A DNA stretch of 64,000 nucleotides from Pectinophora gossypiella (lineage: Eukaryota > Arthropoda > Insecta > Lepidoptera > Gelechiidae). The DNA lies in NCBI RefSeq assembly GCF_024362695.1, contig NC_065420.1:11447420-11511419 (forward strand), given 5' to 3'. A program made the translations under genes and the position numbers. This document shows positions 1 through 9,639 of the stretch, one piece after another. The first letter of the stretch is position 1, and each line of letters opens with the position of its first letter. The notes under the pieces are model-generated. The model was not told where the DNA came from. It worked only from the letters and a program-made list of their open reading frames with translations, and ran no database searches.

Positions 1-41
1 AAAATAATTAGGTTAACGAGAAAACACGTTTTATAAGTTCA

Positions 42-190
42 TCATCTCTCCCCGTATAACCTGAAGATTTGACAGGTCTGGTCTTTTTTTAAGCGACTGC
101 CTGTGTGACATTCCAACCCGCGGATTAAAAACTAGCCCAATACAGGTTAAATTACATACGATACCTCCGAAACGCATTTCTCGGATGTAC
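42..190 (-). mobile_element. SINE-D, 3' part
   Basis: On the minus strand this matches the 3' half of the full SINE-D copy at 59911-60205, including the GGGCT block and the end near GAGATGATGA. The tRNA-like head is missing. Family assignment is by comparison inside the window. Confidence 0.7.
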
Positions 191-221
191 ATATCTCGGA
201 TATATTGTATCCGAGAAATGC
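174..221. repeat. Short inverted repeat
   Basis: Twelve-base arms, GCATTTCTCGGA at 174-185 and its exact complement at 210-221, flank a 24-bp spacer at the edge of the SINE-D remnant. No function can be assigned. Confidence 0.5.
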
Positions 222-592
222 TTTGATATTGTATCGGAGACTAGAACCCTATCACTTTAAAAAAATATTTAATCTATATGCTTTTTAATTTTTAAATCCA
301 GATACTATTACAAGTATCGGCAGCCCTAACATTCCTTAAAAATATAGATTAATACTCGTCTATTTTAGAATTGAGATACAAACATTGGAAGGAAACTGTT
401 TCAGACACCTTCAATATCGGTTTAGACGCTAGACATTTAAATCTTATTAAGTTATTATTGGCTGTTTCATTTGCTAATAAAGGATTGACAAATAAAATGT
501 AGTATGGCGACTGAGAGACTCACACACGTGTTCTTAGATGTTAACTCGAAACTTGGCCTTGACAGCATTTTGGTACCTATTTAAAATGACAT
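222..592. other. Unassigned AT-rich DNA
   Basis: I see no reading frame with a recognisable domain and no match to the repeat families of this window. Confidence 0.4.
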
Positions 593-803
593 TTAGGCCA
601 GGCGCGCACTACGAGTTTTTCGCCGCGCGGCAGAAAAGAGCAGCGGCATAATGTCGCACTGTAATACTGCGCCGCTGCGGTGGCTCTGCCCCAAGTGCGC
701 GCAATACAATTTAAAACTGTTTGGTACAGTATTACAGTGTGTCATTATGCCGCTGCTTTTTTCTGCCGCGCGGCGAAAAACTCGTAGTGCGCGCCTGGCC
801 TTA
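593..803. mobile_element. PIF/Harbinger-type MITE with TTA duplication
   Basis: A 205-bp palindromic element (596-800) starts GGCCAGGCGCGCAC and ends with the complement. TTA lies at both edges (593-595, 801-803), the TSD of PIF/Harbinger transposons. The arms are about 75 bp with few mismatches and are much richer in G+C than the surroundings. No transposase is encoded, so it is non-autonomous. A second, broken copy lies at 46018-46316. Confidence 0.8.
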
Positions 804-1218
804 CGTCCTCGACTTGAGGACGTTACTCAGTGGACTCGAGCATATCATACTGCCAACATAATAATACAAAAATAATGATGTCATGCCTCATTGGAGTAAA
901 CTGGAGATAAAACAGAGTCGCACTCTAGGAACATCGACTTTGAGCCGAGTTTGAGGCCATCCTTAGGGTCGCCTCAACTGAGAAAGGTTGACATCAGAAT
1001 GGTGGAGGTGACTTTAGCGAAAAGCTTTATGATAGCGGCTTCTGTGATTCTGTTTTCTCTGAAAGAAACACAACTGAGACTAAGATGAACTGAGAATACC
1101 TACACTTCAACTGAGATTTCACCTGTGGTAACCTGAGGGGATGAAGTAAATCTAGCTACGAATTGATACTGGGCGGAGAGTTATTGCAACTACCGTATAG
1201 AAAAACATAGTACTTATT
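804..1218. other. Unassigned DNA
   Basis: It is less AT-rich than its flanks and has no long open frame. I recognise neither a gene nor a repeat here. It ends against an RTE tail fragment. Confidence 0.35.
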
Positions 1219-1260
1219 ATAATGCCCAGCAGTGGGCGTCATACGGCTGTTGATGATGAT
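1219..1260 (+). mobile_element. RTE LINE 3' tail fragment
   Basis: It contains GCCCAGCAGTGGGCGTCATA followed by CGGCTG and a GATGAT tail, as at the 3' end of the RTE insertion at 7567-8270. Only the last 40 bp or so remain. Confidence 0.75.
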
Positions 1261-1261
1261 T

Positions 1262-1477
1262 ATAATTAAAACACATAATAACGGGTTCTTACCGCGTTTG
1301 AATCAGGGATATGAGATTTGAATCAGTGGAGTAGGTAGATCCATAACTTTCTACGGGCAGACATATCTGTCATCAGTCATCCCGTGATCATGGCACTTGC
1401 AACAGTATCGAAATATCGGGGGTCTCATATCCCTGATTCAAACGCGGTAAGAACCCGTTATTATGTGTTTTAATTAT
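1262..1477. repeat. IR55: perfect 55-bp inverted repeat
   Basis: Arms at 1262-1316 and 1423-1477 are exact reverse complements over 55 bases, separated by 106 bp. They contain AACGGGTTCTTACCGCG. Related copies lie at 23957-24090, 6360-6425 and 56068-56125, so this is a dispersed foldback family. I cannot name a superfamily. Confidence 0.75.
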
Positions 1478-1794
1478 GATAATAACCGCGTAAACTTAAA
1501 ACAATGTATACTACTTATTATTCTTTATTCTATGGTTGCGGTCTGTGGTAAAGAAGCGAATGCATCTTGGGTAGGTCCTCAGGCCGTTAATCGGGACTTT
1601 GTAATCTCGGACACTGCGAAATCCGCCGCTCCTGAATTTGTGTACATTGAGTTCAAAGGTCAGCTACTGATCGACCCGTCTATTTAAATAAATCTCACAA
1701 TTTGAGACGGTTATCTTGACTTATGTCAATCAGTCTGGCCAAATTGGTTGAGGTTATTTACCTTCTTTCTTTCTTATTTTTTCAGTATACAGTA
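1478..1794. other. Region downstream of IR55 with a 74-codon frame
   Basis: A + frame at 1463-1687 starts inside the IR55 arm and has a hydrophobic stretch, but no recognised domain. The first 25 bp or so after the arm recur at 56095, so at least that part is repeat DNA. I do not call it a gene. Confidence 0.4.
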
Positions 1795-1796
1795 GG

Positions 1797-1962
1797 TGTA
1801 CAGTAGGTGTTAGTGACATCGTAACGAATACTAAAGGGGATGATTCAGGTTATGACTCTGAGTTAATGTCAAGTGGAATTTTCCGTCGCAATATTTGTTT
1901 TGTTTGTGTTTTTGTTTGAATTTTTCTCAATTCTATACTTTTACAATGAAAAATTCGATACG
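1797..1962 (+). mobile_element. Foldback F, left arm
   Basis: It carries the F signature: GGTGTTAGTGACATCG, a GATGATTCAG block, then the block read as TCAAGTGGAATTTTCCGTCG. The opening CAGTAGGTGTA is duplicated in tandem. The right arm is absent and MITE-142 follows directly. Confidence 0.75.
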
Positions 1963-1964
1963 AG

Positions 1965-2110
1965 TACAGTCATGAGCAATATAAAGTACCCACTTTAGGA
2001 CTCTGTCGCACTAACATATTTGACATTTAGTGAGACTTACAGTTCAATTTGTCAAAAAAGTTAATGTGACATGGTACCAAAGTGTATACATATTAATGCT
2101 CGTGACCGTA
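1965..2110 (+). mobile_element. MITE-142, complete copy
   Basis: The element is 1967-2108 (142 bp) with TA at both edges, as in Tc1/mariner-type insertion. Its imperfect inverted ends read CAGTCATGAGC and CTCGTGACCG. The copy at 47265-47406 has exactly the same length. Confidence 0.8.
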
Positions 2111-2115
2111 CATAT

Positions 2116-2205
2116 GGCTGTTAGAGATGCCGTAACGAATACTGAGGGGGAGTGATTCTGACCATGATGCTGAGTTGCTACGAGTATCATATGGAATTTA
2201 ATGTC
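2116..2205 (+). mobile_element. Foldback F, left arm fragment
   Basis: The signature TAACGAATACTGAGGGGGA and the following GATTCTGACCATGAT block match F, with an extra G in the run. It begins a few bases after MITE-142. Confidence 0.65.
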
Positions 2206-2326
2206 GAAAAATTATTAAAAAAAAAGTTGATATCAACTCGTACAATACGTAGGTACAGGCACCTACCTAATATTATTGTCCTTTAATTAATATTTTTCTA
2301 AGAAATCCGTTAAGTATACAGTGTAT

Positions 2327-2376
2327 AAAAACATTTCCTGTAATTCATTAGGATGTTTAGTGGAAAATATTACTTT
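2327..2376 (+). repeat. 50-bp direct repeat, copy 1
   Basis: These 50 bases recur without a mismatch at 3906-3955, about 1.6 kb away, with a few further shared bases beyond. The ends do not coincide with any element I recognise. Confidence 0.7.
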
Positions 2377-2398
2377 AAAATCGGTTACTCGTATTCGT

Positions 2399-2530
2399 GT
2401 AACATAACAATGTTACACGAACACAGCCTACATACGTCTCACTGCTGCCTTCACCCCATCAACCGAAGAGGGTGTAAAAGCGTACTCCACCACGCTGCTC
2501 CACTGCGGTTGTTTTCGTCTACGATGTAAT
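2399..2530 (-). mobile_element. SINE-B, 3' part, degraded
   Basis: On the minus strand it carries the SINE-B lower body (CAGTGGAGCAGCGTGGTGGA) and a decayed RTE-like tail. Head and core are absent. Confidence 0.65.
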
Positions 2531-2950
2531 AATGTAGTCATGACTATAGTAGACTTAGGAAGTGTAAACAATCCCTTAAACAATGATATTACAAGATACC
2601 TACTATCCTTAAGGGCCCTGTCTCACTAAGACACCATGGTTGCTCCACCAGCGGGAAATTATTTGGGATTCAGTTGCCGACAGTAAATTAATTGCAACCA
2701 GAAAGTTTAAAGGCCATATCGAAGCAATTCATTTAAAAAAGGAATTAACGATTCGTATAATGAACTTTATGTTTTATTTTTGTTGTTCACCTGACTGTCC
2801 ATGCTGTGGCTACTTGTAATTGAGCTAGCTTGCAGTGTTGTTTGTAAGTTATCCGTAATAAATAAATAAACAGTAGATACATGCAACGTGAAGCCACTGG
2901 CCGTAAAGAAAGAAAGAAAAAGATTTATTATTTATTTATTTTTATTTCTT
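2531..2950. other. Mostly unassigned, with a MITE-160 scrap
   Basis: About 2702-2745 resembles the left end of MITE-160 (GGCCATATCGAAGCAATTCA). The rest has no recognisable gene. Confidence 0.4.
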
Positions 2951-2952
2951 TG

Positions 2953-3183
2953 CGAAAGTTGATGGTAGGTCTGGCAGAGCAAGACCGATAAGGACTTACA
3001 TTGACCAAATTGGAGATGTCCTTAGAAAAGGTTTAGTACGATCTACTCTGAACCGGCGTGCGTGTATGAAGCGATTGATGAATGTGGAGGACGCAAGAGA
3101 AGTGTGTCAGGATCGAAGCAAATGGAATTCTATAGTCTCTGCTTATCCCGGTGGGAAATAGGCGTGAGTTTAAGTATGTATGT
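2953..3183 (+). pseudogene. LINE-M reverse transcriptase C-terminus remnant
   Basis: It matches the last 70 codons or so of the LINE-M polyprotein at 48178-48605 (motifs VGLAEQDR-like, RRACMKRLMNVEDAREVCQD), then the 3' end and a short (ATGT)n tail. It is 5'-truncated and contains in-frame damage. Confidence 0.75.
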
Positions 3184-3364
3184 AAAAATATTTATTCGGC
3201 ATAAAAACATATTTACACATGTATGAAATAATGTTGCAGCTCGGCCAAAGCTATAGCTGTAGCTAGATTATATAAGTAAGATGAGGTTGATTTGACTGAT
3301 TTTCAGCTGCAGCCGAAAAAGACTCGCCGTAACGTACCGTATTAAATAATATAATTTTATTAAG

Positions 3365-3689
3365 TATCTCAACAATTATATTATGAGGAGCTCGGTGGCG
3401 CAGCGGTAAACGCGCTCGGTCTGCGATTGTTGAAGTTACGCAACATTCGCAAAGGCCGGTCATAGGATGGGTGACCACAAAAAAAAAGTTTTCATCCCGA
3501 GCTCCTCCGTGCTTCGGAAGGCACGTTAAGCCGTTGGTCCCGGTTGCATTAGCAGTCGTTAATAACCACTAATCCAAACTGGGCCCGCGTGGTGGTTTAA
3601 GGCCTGATCTCCCTATCCATCCATAGGGAAGGCCCGTGCCCCTGCAGTGGGGACGTTAATGGGCTGGTGATAATATCTCAACAATTATA
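3365..3689 (+). mobile_element. SINE-A, complete copy with 16-bp target duplication
   Basis: The TSD TATCTCAACAATTATA lies at 3365-3380 and 3674-3689. Inside are, in order: a tRNA-like box A (GGTGGCGCAGCGG), a 5S rRNA-like block (GAAGTTACGCAAC, then GGATGGGTGACC), a run of A, the shared SINE core (about 3507-3545), and an RTE-like tail containing CAGTGGGGACGTTAATGGGC. RNA polymerase III transcription and RTE-driven insertion are inferred from these parts. Confidence 0.9.
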
Positions 3690-4302
3690 AAGTATGACAG
3701 CGGCGCATCGTGTCTCTTAGATAATTATACGACTCGTTAATTAAGACAAATATTGATTTATGACGTTGTTTTTGTTGAGAATTTATTATAGGTAACTGTT
3801 TAACAGAAAATTGCTGGGTTGTGTTACAAACGTATAAATATAAACAGACTGAAACAAGGGATATTTAATTTTGCCTTCACTCCTTTTATTTTTCTCCTTT
3901 TTACAAAAAACATTTCCTGTAATTCATTAGGATGTTTAGTGGAAAATATTACTTTCGAAAGTAATATATTCGTGTTCGTGTAGCATACGTGGAAATTGCT
4001 GTACTTTCGAATTGGATTGAGGATAAGTTTTCCAATTGTGAAAATAAATAGTATATCTAATAGTAGAAGTAATATTATAAGTAGTACCTTTTCCAAAAAT
4101 GCTCTCCCTAGAAATAATTTTAATATTGATGAATATAATGAGATTCAGTGAGTTGGTATGCTGGACAACGCATAGCCAATAAGAAAGAACTTCTGTATTG
4201 CTAACCTAAGGACCTATGTAACCTTTATCTTTATAAGGTGTAGGTAAATATAAAATATTTAACATAATAAAAACATCGAAAAAGCCATGTTAAAAAATAT
4301 AA
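3690..4302. other. Unassigned AT-rich DNA
   Basis: It includes copy 2 of the 50-bp direct repeat (3906-3955). A minus-strand frame of 90 codons here is low-complexity and shows no domain. No gene is supported. Confidence 0.4.
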
Positions 4303-4631
4303 TACATAAACATAACATAAACTGCCTATATACGTCCCACTGCTGGGCACAGGCCTCCCCTCAATCAACCGGAGGGGGTATGGAGCATACTCCACCACGC
4401 TGCTCCACTGCGGGTTGGTGGAGGTGTTTTTACGGCTAATAGCCGGGACCAACGGCTTAACGTGCCCTCCGAAGCACGGAATCATCTTACTTTTTCGGAC
4501 AAACAAGTTATTCAAGCCTGAAAAGTCTTTACCAAACAAAGGACAGTCTCACAAAGTGATTTCGACAATGTCCCCATCGGGAATCGAACCCGGACCTCCA
4601 GATCGTGAGCCTAACGCTCTAACCACTAACC
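4303..4631 (-). mobile_element. SINE-B, nearly full length
   Basis: Read on the minus strand it runs from the tRNA-like box B (GGGTTCGATTCCC) through the shared core to the RTE-like tail (GTGCCCAGCAGTGGGACGTA) and a TTATGTTATGT end. Part of the 5' head is lost. Confidence 0.85.
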
Positions 4632-5301
4632 ACTAATTATAACGTCGCCAAACCACCTAGGCGCTTTTTTGAAAAGTCGTTTTCGTGTGTGTTTTTTGTT
4701 AACAAAACCTCCCAATAGACAAAAACTAGTTTCAATACAGGTCAAAATGGTCTCAATTTTTACTCTCTCTCTAAAAAAATCGAGTTTATTTTCAATCACA
4801 TTCTGTTGATGTGATGTTTCCAAAAAAGCGCTTACGCAGTTTTCACTATAAGACAATTGAATTTATTAGACTTACCGGGTGAGAACCCCCAACGTTCCCA
4901 TTTGTCCGGCCAAGTAGTGAATGCCTCGTTAAAAAGTAACAATATTACTCTCATTACACAATAGATTCACGAGAATTCCGGACCCGATCGATCAGGTGTT
5001 GACAACCAATAGAGTTTAATTCCCTCAATTGACGACGACGTCTGCGGAATTCAAGGAGAACTTGACAAACGATTGTTAATGTCTTGTTACGTACTAAAAA
5101 GAATTTTATTTCTTTGTAAACTACATTGGAGCCTACCGTGAACTTATAATTGTCTCGAAATTTCTCGTGAATTCGATATTTATTGTAGATTTGCCTCGAG
5201 CTTTATTCTAGCTCTTTAACTTTTCTGTAAACAGTACTTTAGTTAAGATTTAGTTCATAAATATGGGGAGGAAATGTTGTGTATGATGTATGTTTGTGTG
5301 C
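4632..5301. other. Unassigned DNA with a retroposon P scrap
   Basis: 4876-4920 resembles retroposon P (ACCGGGTGAGA, then CATTTGTCCGGCCAAGTAGT). The remainder is AT-rich and shows no domain-bearing frame. Confidence 0.4.
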
Positions 5302-5587
5302 GCTGCTAACCGCTGGGCCCCGATACCGACCCCGCCGGCGTGGTCGACGATTTCCCTCATTCAGCGCTTATCGCTATCGACCCACTAGGGTCGATTAATT
5401 CTTTCAAATATTTTTCCTCTCAGACGCCCTGAGCCGAGGTTCGCGCCCAACTGGGCACCCTCAGGCCTGTTGTCTTAAACGTTGTACCGGGTGAGAGTCT
5501 TCAGCGCTCCCCATTTGTCCGGCCAAGTAGTTAATGCCATCTGCGGCAAATCTACAAAAGTCACGTCAAAAAAAAGCTGCTAACCGC
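5302..5587 (+). mobile_element. Retroposon P, full-length copy with 12-bp duplication
   Basis: The TSD GCTGCTAACCGC lies at 5302-5313 and 5576-5587. The 262-bp insert starts TGGG followed by the family start CCCCGATACCGACC and ends CACGTC plus poly-A. Target-primed reverse transcription is inferred from TSD and poly-A. It has no long frame. GAGGTTCGCGCCC in the middle resembles a Pol III box B, but no clear box A is visible. Confidence 0.8.
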
Positions 5588-6190
5588 GCACACCCTTTGT
5601 TAGAATAAAGCAGTTGTTTCACTCCTCTCCCTATATCTAACATTAAAGCTTTGATCACTTTCCACTGAAACCCACGTTCATCCCTGGTTTATTTTTTATT
5701 TGTAAGGTGGTAAGACGTTACCTTAGCGAGCAAGCATCTTACCCTAAGTTGGTATTTGTTAAGTCCTTTTTTTGGAAATCAACAATCTCACCTGATAGTA
5801 AGTGACAATGTTATCTAGGATGGATCACGCTTACCCAACAAATGCCTATCCACTCAAGCTTTGAAGGCTCTTTTTTATAACCAGTTGGAAAAATAGACAA
5901 CGGCAGACAGTTCCAGTCCTTTGCTGTTCGCATCAGAAAGGAAGAGGCAAAACCTTGAAGAAAACAAATTCCTTATTAGATAGAGTACAAGTTCAATGGG
6001 CGTTGATGCAGAAGAGGTAGATGCTTCTACGCCAAAATAAATTAGATCAAAGGAGAAAATATGTCAAAACGCTGGTTATGATGGACAAGGCCTTTGTCTG
6101 TCAAAAAAGCAATGAATGCAAAATTCGATTCGGTCGGTCCTGTCCTTTTTGCTAACTGAGTAGAGCCTTACAAAAATGACGCCGAGTCAT
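5588..6190. repeat. LINE 3'UTR-like dispersed repeat
   Basis: From about 5770 the sequence (CACCTGATAGTAAGTGACAA onward) looks like a common lepidopteran LINE-derived interspersed repeat, which I recognise only from general familiarity. It contains no domain. Confidence 0.4.
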
Positions 6191-6192
6191 AT

Positions 6193-6275
6193 GTACTTAT
6201 TTATTTATTTATTTTATTTGTACACAATGAAACAGACACAAGAAACATACAAAGAAAACAGATAGTACAGGCAAG
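6193..6275 (-). mobile_element. LINE 3' tail scrap with (TTTA)n
   Basis: The run TTTATTTATTTATT followed by GTACACAATG resembles the ends at 36843 and 38000, which I read as 3' ends of a LINE on the minus strand. Confidence 0.5.
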
Positions 6276-6600
6276 TTGATGATTATTGCTGATGATTTAT
6301 TGTTGATGAATAATATAAAAATCTATCATACTCGTATTTTCTTTTCCAAGGTTTAACCTATATCTATTGTTTGAGGTTTACGCGGTTATTATCACAATTA
6401 AAACACATAATACCGGGTTCTTACAGCGTTTTTTAAATATGTGACAAATAATAGTAATTAAATACATAAGTCAGTAATTCATTTAATTTTCAATAATTAA
6501 ATTTGCGTCCTTGGCATGTTGAAGATAACAGTTGAATGGTAATACTTACGTCATCAATGGGCTAGCAATGGCGGCTTGTTATGGGATTGAGCATACTAGG
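6276..6600. other. AT-rich DNA with an IR55 scrap
   Basis: 6360-6425 carries one IR55 arm (ACGCGGTTATTATCACAATT, then AACACATAATACCGGGTTCT). Nothing else is recognised. Confidence 0.45.
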
Positions 6601-6760
6601 GGGGTTAAAATGGCCACATCCAAGCAATTCATCTAAGAAAGCAATATTGCAATTTGACATTTGCGCATATAAAAGTAAACTAAGTGCGCAGTACAAACAA
6701 CTGTCAAGTAGCAATATTGCTTTCTTCAATGAATTGCTTCGATGTGGCTATTTTAACCCC
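6601..6760 (+). mobile_element. MITE-160, complete copy
   Basis: Inverted ends GGGGTTAAAATGGCCACATC and its near complement enclose 160 bp, with AAGCAATATTGC repeated inversely inside. There is no coding capacity. Other copies are at 31271-31408 and 46757-46904. Confidence 0.75.
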
Positions 6761-7555
6761 TCTGGTTTTCTTATATCATGAAAAAACCACAGTATGTGCC
6801 ACGGCCAGCATTTACTGTCCTCGCGTTCAGTTATTTGAATTTACAAAAGATTGGAAAGCTTTATCTTTATTAGCTTTGTAGGAATCATAACGTCACTGGA
6901 AAGGCAAAATTACGTAAGCGCCAAAATAGGTATTTTGGGTTTTTTATATATTCGGAATCAGCGTTTCATTCTGCGTCGATCTGTCTGGGTAGCATTGCGA
7001 TACGAGCACTTTTTTGGCGCTTACGTAAATTTAAAAAAAGTTGATTTTTTTCAGTTTCAGTTTCTTAAACGACAAGATTTTGGTGTTTTTTTCGTGACTG
7101 GTGTATAAGTAATATTGTGTTCCTATATAATAACTACATATTAACTTTAAGTAAATTTGGCATTCTATAGTTTGAAAAGTATCATTTTATTAGTAATTTT
7201 GGACTACTGAAAATAAAAATTAAATTATGTATAAGTCTTTCTTATTTACAGCTTTTAAAATAAGTAAGGCGTATAAGAAAAAATGTCTTAGCATGTTTAT
7301 GCAGTGAATGGCGAATAAGTAATTTTGACTTACAGTATTTAGAATAAATAAGGCGTGTACGTAAATTTGACTTCGCATTTTTATGCTGTTATTAAGCAAG
7401 TTTGTGGGCTAGCAGTAAGTTTCCCAGGAAGTTATTTTTTAACAATAGATCTAAAAGTAAAACTATTTTAGAATTGATTTTATAATTTCTTAGCGACCCG
7501 CCCGGCTTCGCTCGGGTGCAATGCTGAGGAAAAAGGAAATTATTTACGACATCAT

Positions 7556-8281
7556 ATTAAAATTTTCCCACCCAACGAGTGGGTCTTAGCATGAACATGG
7601 CAAAGACAAAAATTATGTCCAACGACCATGTCGCACCCACTCCAATTCAGGTTGGGAACGTTACACTCGAAGTTGTAGACCAGTACATTTACCTAGGACA
7701 AATAATCCAGTTAGGTAAGTCCAACTTCGAGAAAGAGATCTCTCGTCGAATCCTCGGATGGGCAGCGTTCGGGAAGCTGCGGAATATCTTCTCGTCCAAA
7801 ATACCTCAGTGCCTCAAGACGAAAGTCTTTGACCAGTGCGTGTTGCCAGTGATGACCTACGGCAGTGAGACGTGGCCGCTTACTATGGGTCTCGTGAGGA
7901 GGCTCGGTGTCGCTCAGCGGGCAATGGAGAGAGCTATGCTCGGTATTTCCCTGCTCGATCGAATCAGAAATGAGGAGATCTGCAGGAGAACTAAAGTCAC
8001 CGACATAGCTCGAAGAATTGCAAAGCTGAAGTGGCAGTGGGCAGGACACATAGCGAGGAGAACCGATGGCCGATGGGGCGGAAAGGTTCTGGAGTGGCGA
8101 CCACGTGTCGAACGACGCTCAGTGGGTAGGCCCGCTACAAGGTGGACCCACGATCTGGTGAAGGTCGCGGGAAGCCGCTGGATGCGGGCAGCGCAGGACC
8201 GATCGTCGTGGAGATCCTTGGGGGAGGCCTATGCCCAGCAGTGGGCGTCATACGGCTGATGATGATGATGATTAAAATTTT
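7556..8281 (+). mobile_element. 5'-truncated RTE LINE with 11-bp duplication
   Basis: The TSD ATTAAAATTTT lies at 7556-7566 and 8271-8281. The 704-bp insert ends CCCAGCAGTGGGCGTCATA, CGGCTG and (GATGAT)n, the typical RTE end. It sits inside the Helitron remnant and is therefore younger. Confidence 0.85.
7579..8259 (+). pseudogene. RTE reverse transcriptase, C-terminal fragment
   Basis: A 226-codon open frame covers only the end of the endonuclease/reverse-transcriptase polyprotein of an RTE-type non-LTR retrotransposon. Recognisable motifs are QYIYLGQIIQ (residues 36-45), YGSETWPLT (94-102), RNEEICRRTKVTDIARRIAK (130-149) and the WQWAGHIARR segment. The polymerase catalytic motifs and the endonuclease lie upstream and were never copied here. 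The frame opened by truncation at 7567, so the first Met is not a real start. It is dead on arrival but little decayed, consistent with a recent insertion. Confidence 0.85.
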
Positions 8282-8649
8282 AAAATATAACAGTATTTCT
8301 CCACTATTTATTGGATGTTATTATATATATATAAACTTTCCTCTTGAATCACTCTATATATTAAAGAAAACTGCATCAAAATCCATTGCGTAATGTTAAA
8401 GATTTAAGCGTACATAAGGATATAGGGACAGAAAAAGCGACTTTGTTATACTTTTTAAGTTCTGTCGTTTGCATATTTAGGGCCAATTTTGAATTGAGAA
8501 CCAAAAATTCAAATTTGTTGGAATTTCGAATATCAAAACAGTTGAAAGCATTAGGATTAATGCAATTGTTTAGTCACAGCGTTGGTTTGAATCTGTCAGG
8601 TCACGTCCGAAAATGAATCTTACAAAGGAAAATTTTCTATAACTTTCGA

Positions 8650-9603
8650 AGAGGCCTACCGCGACTTCAGTGTTTCAAAGAGTTAAAATCTCTACGCCAC
8701 GATGAAGTGCCATGTCTGCGGACCATCGAACGCTGGTATTTAGAATTCGAGCGTGGACATCCGCCTTCACTGAAGATAATATCGTTGCTGTGAGACAACT
8801 AATCCTCAAAAATCGTCATGTGACATACCGAGAGATAGAGGCGTTATTAGGCATTTCAGGGACAACCATTCAAATGATATTGAATGAGGCACTTGGTGTG
8901 AGAAAACTAGTTTGCCGTTGCATCCCGCATTTTCTGACGATCATAAGGCGGCCCGCGTTAGATGGTGTAAGAAAACTCTTCAGAGGTTCAACCGAGGAGA
9001 GTCAAATCACGTGTACAACATCATCAGTGGTGACGTATCCTGATTCCAAACAACAATCCACAGTTTGGGTCTTCAAAACGAGTCAAAGCCGACTAAAGTT
9101 ATTCGCTCTCGAAGCACTTCAAAGAAGATGGTGGCTACCTTCGTGGAGAAAATCGGTCATGTTGCGACAATTGCACTTGAAGATCGTAGGACGGTTAATG
9201 CGGATTGGTATACCACAATTTGTTTACCACAAGTCATCGCCGAACTTCGAAAATCTAACCCAAAGCGACGCATGATGATGCGCAGGGGTGCAGGATGCTG
9301 CACCATGACAACGCAAGCTCACACACCGCTCGTCAAACGATTATTTGAAGCAGGAAAACGTAGAAATCCTTGACCATCCTCCATATAGTCCTGACCTAAG
9401 CTCCAATGATTTCTTTACATTTTCTAAAATAAAAAAAAAACTCTTCGTGGTCAAAGGTTCCAGTGCGGTGAAGAAGCGGCCAACGCTTTCAAGTCAACCA
9501 TTATGAACACCTCTACTTTGGAGTGGAATAAATGTTATAATACCTGGTTCGAGCGAATGGAAAAGTGTATTAAACTTCGTGGTAAATACTTTGAAAAACA
9601 ATA
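8650..9603 (+). pseudogene. Mariner-type transposase pseudogene
   Basis: Translated pieces match a Tc1/mariner-superfamily transposase of the mariner group in order: a helix-turn-helix-like stretch (ITYREIEA-type, here VTYREIEALLGIS), VRKLVCRCIPH, then in a second frame KKMVATFVEKIGHVATI and DWYTTICLPQVIAELRK, then LHHDNASSHT and HPPYSPDL in a third, ending KYFEKQ and a stop at 9603. Several frameshifts and stops interrupt it. The region of the first catalytic Asp is damaged. It would have cut and pasted its own element at TA sites. I could not locate inverted repeats. Non-functional. Confidence 0.85.
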
Positions 9604-9639
9604 AGAGGAATTATTGAGGAATTAGAAATTATTGAGGAA

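Larger units (their letters stand above)
7487..8455 (-). mobile_element. Non-autonomous Helitron, split by an RTE
   Basis: Read on the minus strand the element ends in a GC-rich hairpin (CGAGCGAAGCCGGGCGGG) followed by TCGCTAA, the CTRR-type 3' end of Helitrons. Its other end (about 8380-8455) carries a block often seen in lepidopteran Helitrons (AAGTCGCTTTTTCTGTCCC on the minus strand). Without the RTE it is about 260 bp. The exact 5' end is uncertain. Confidence 0.6.

Noticed and set aside
1463..1687. Small secreted protein gene
   Set aside because: The start codon lies inside an IR55 arm and nearby sequence recurs elsewhere. No domain or conserved signal was found.
3445..3475. 5S rRNA gene fragment
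   Set aside because: The 5S-like block occurs at the same position in all SINE-A copies with a head long enough to include it, so it is a SINE module and not a displaced rRNA gene.
4231..4539. Minus-strand 102-codon frame
   Set aside because: It lies mostly within a SINE-B, and equivalent frames appear in each SINE-B copy (12765, 34134, 39438). Repeat-derived translation only.
7711..8049. Minus-strand 112-codon frame
   Set aside because: It is the shadow of the RTE reverse transcriptase frame on the opposite strand.
8712..9373. Active mariner transposase gene
   Set aside because: The conserved pieces lie in three frames with stops between them and the first catalytic region is damaged.
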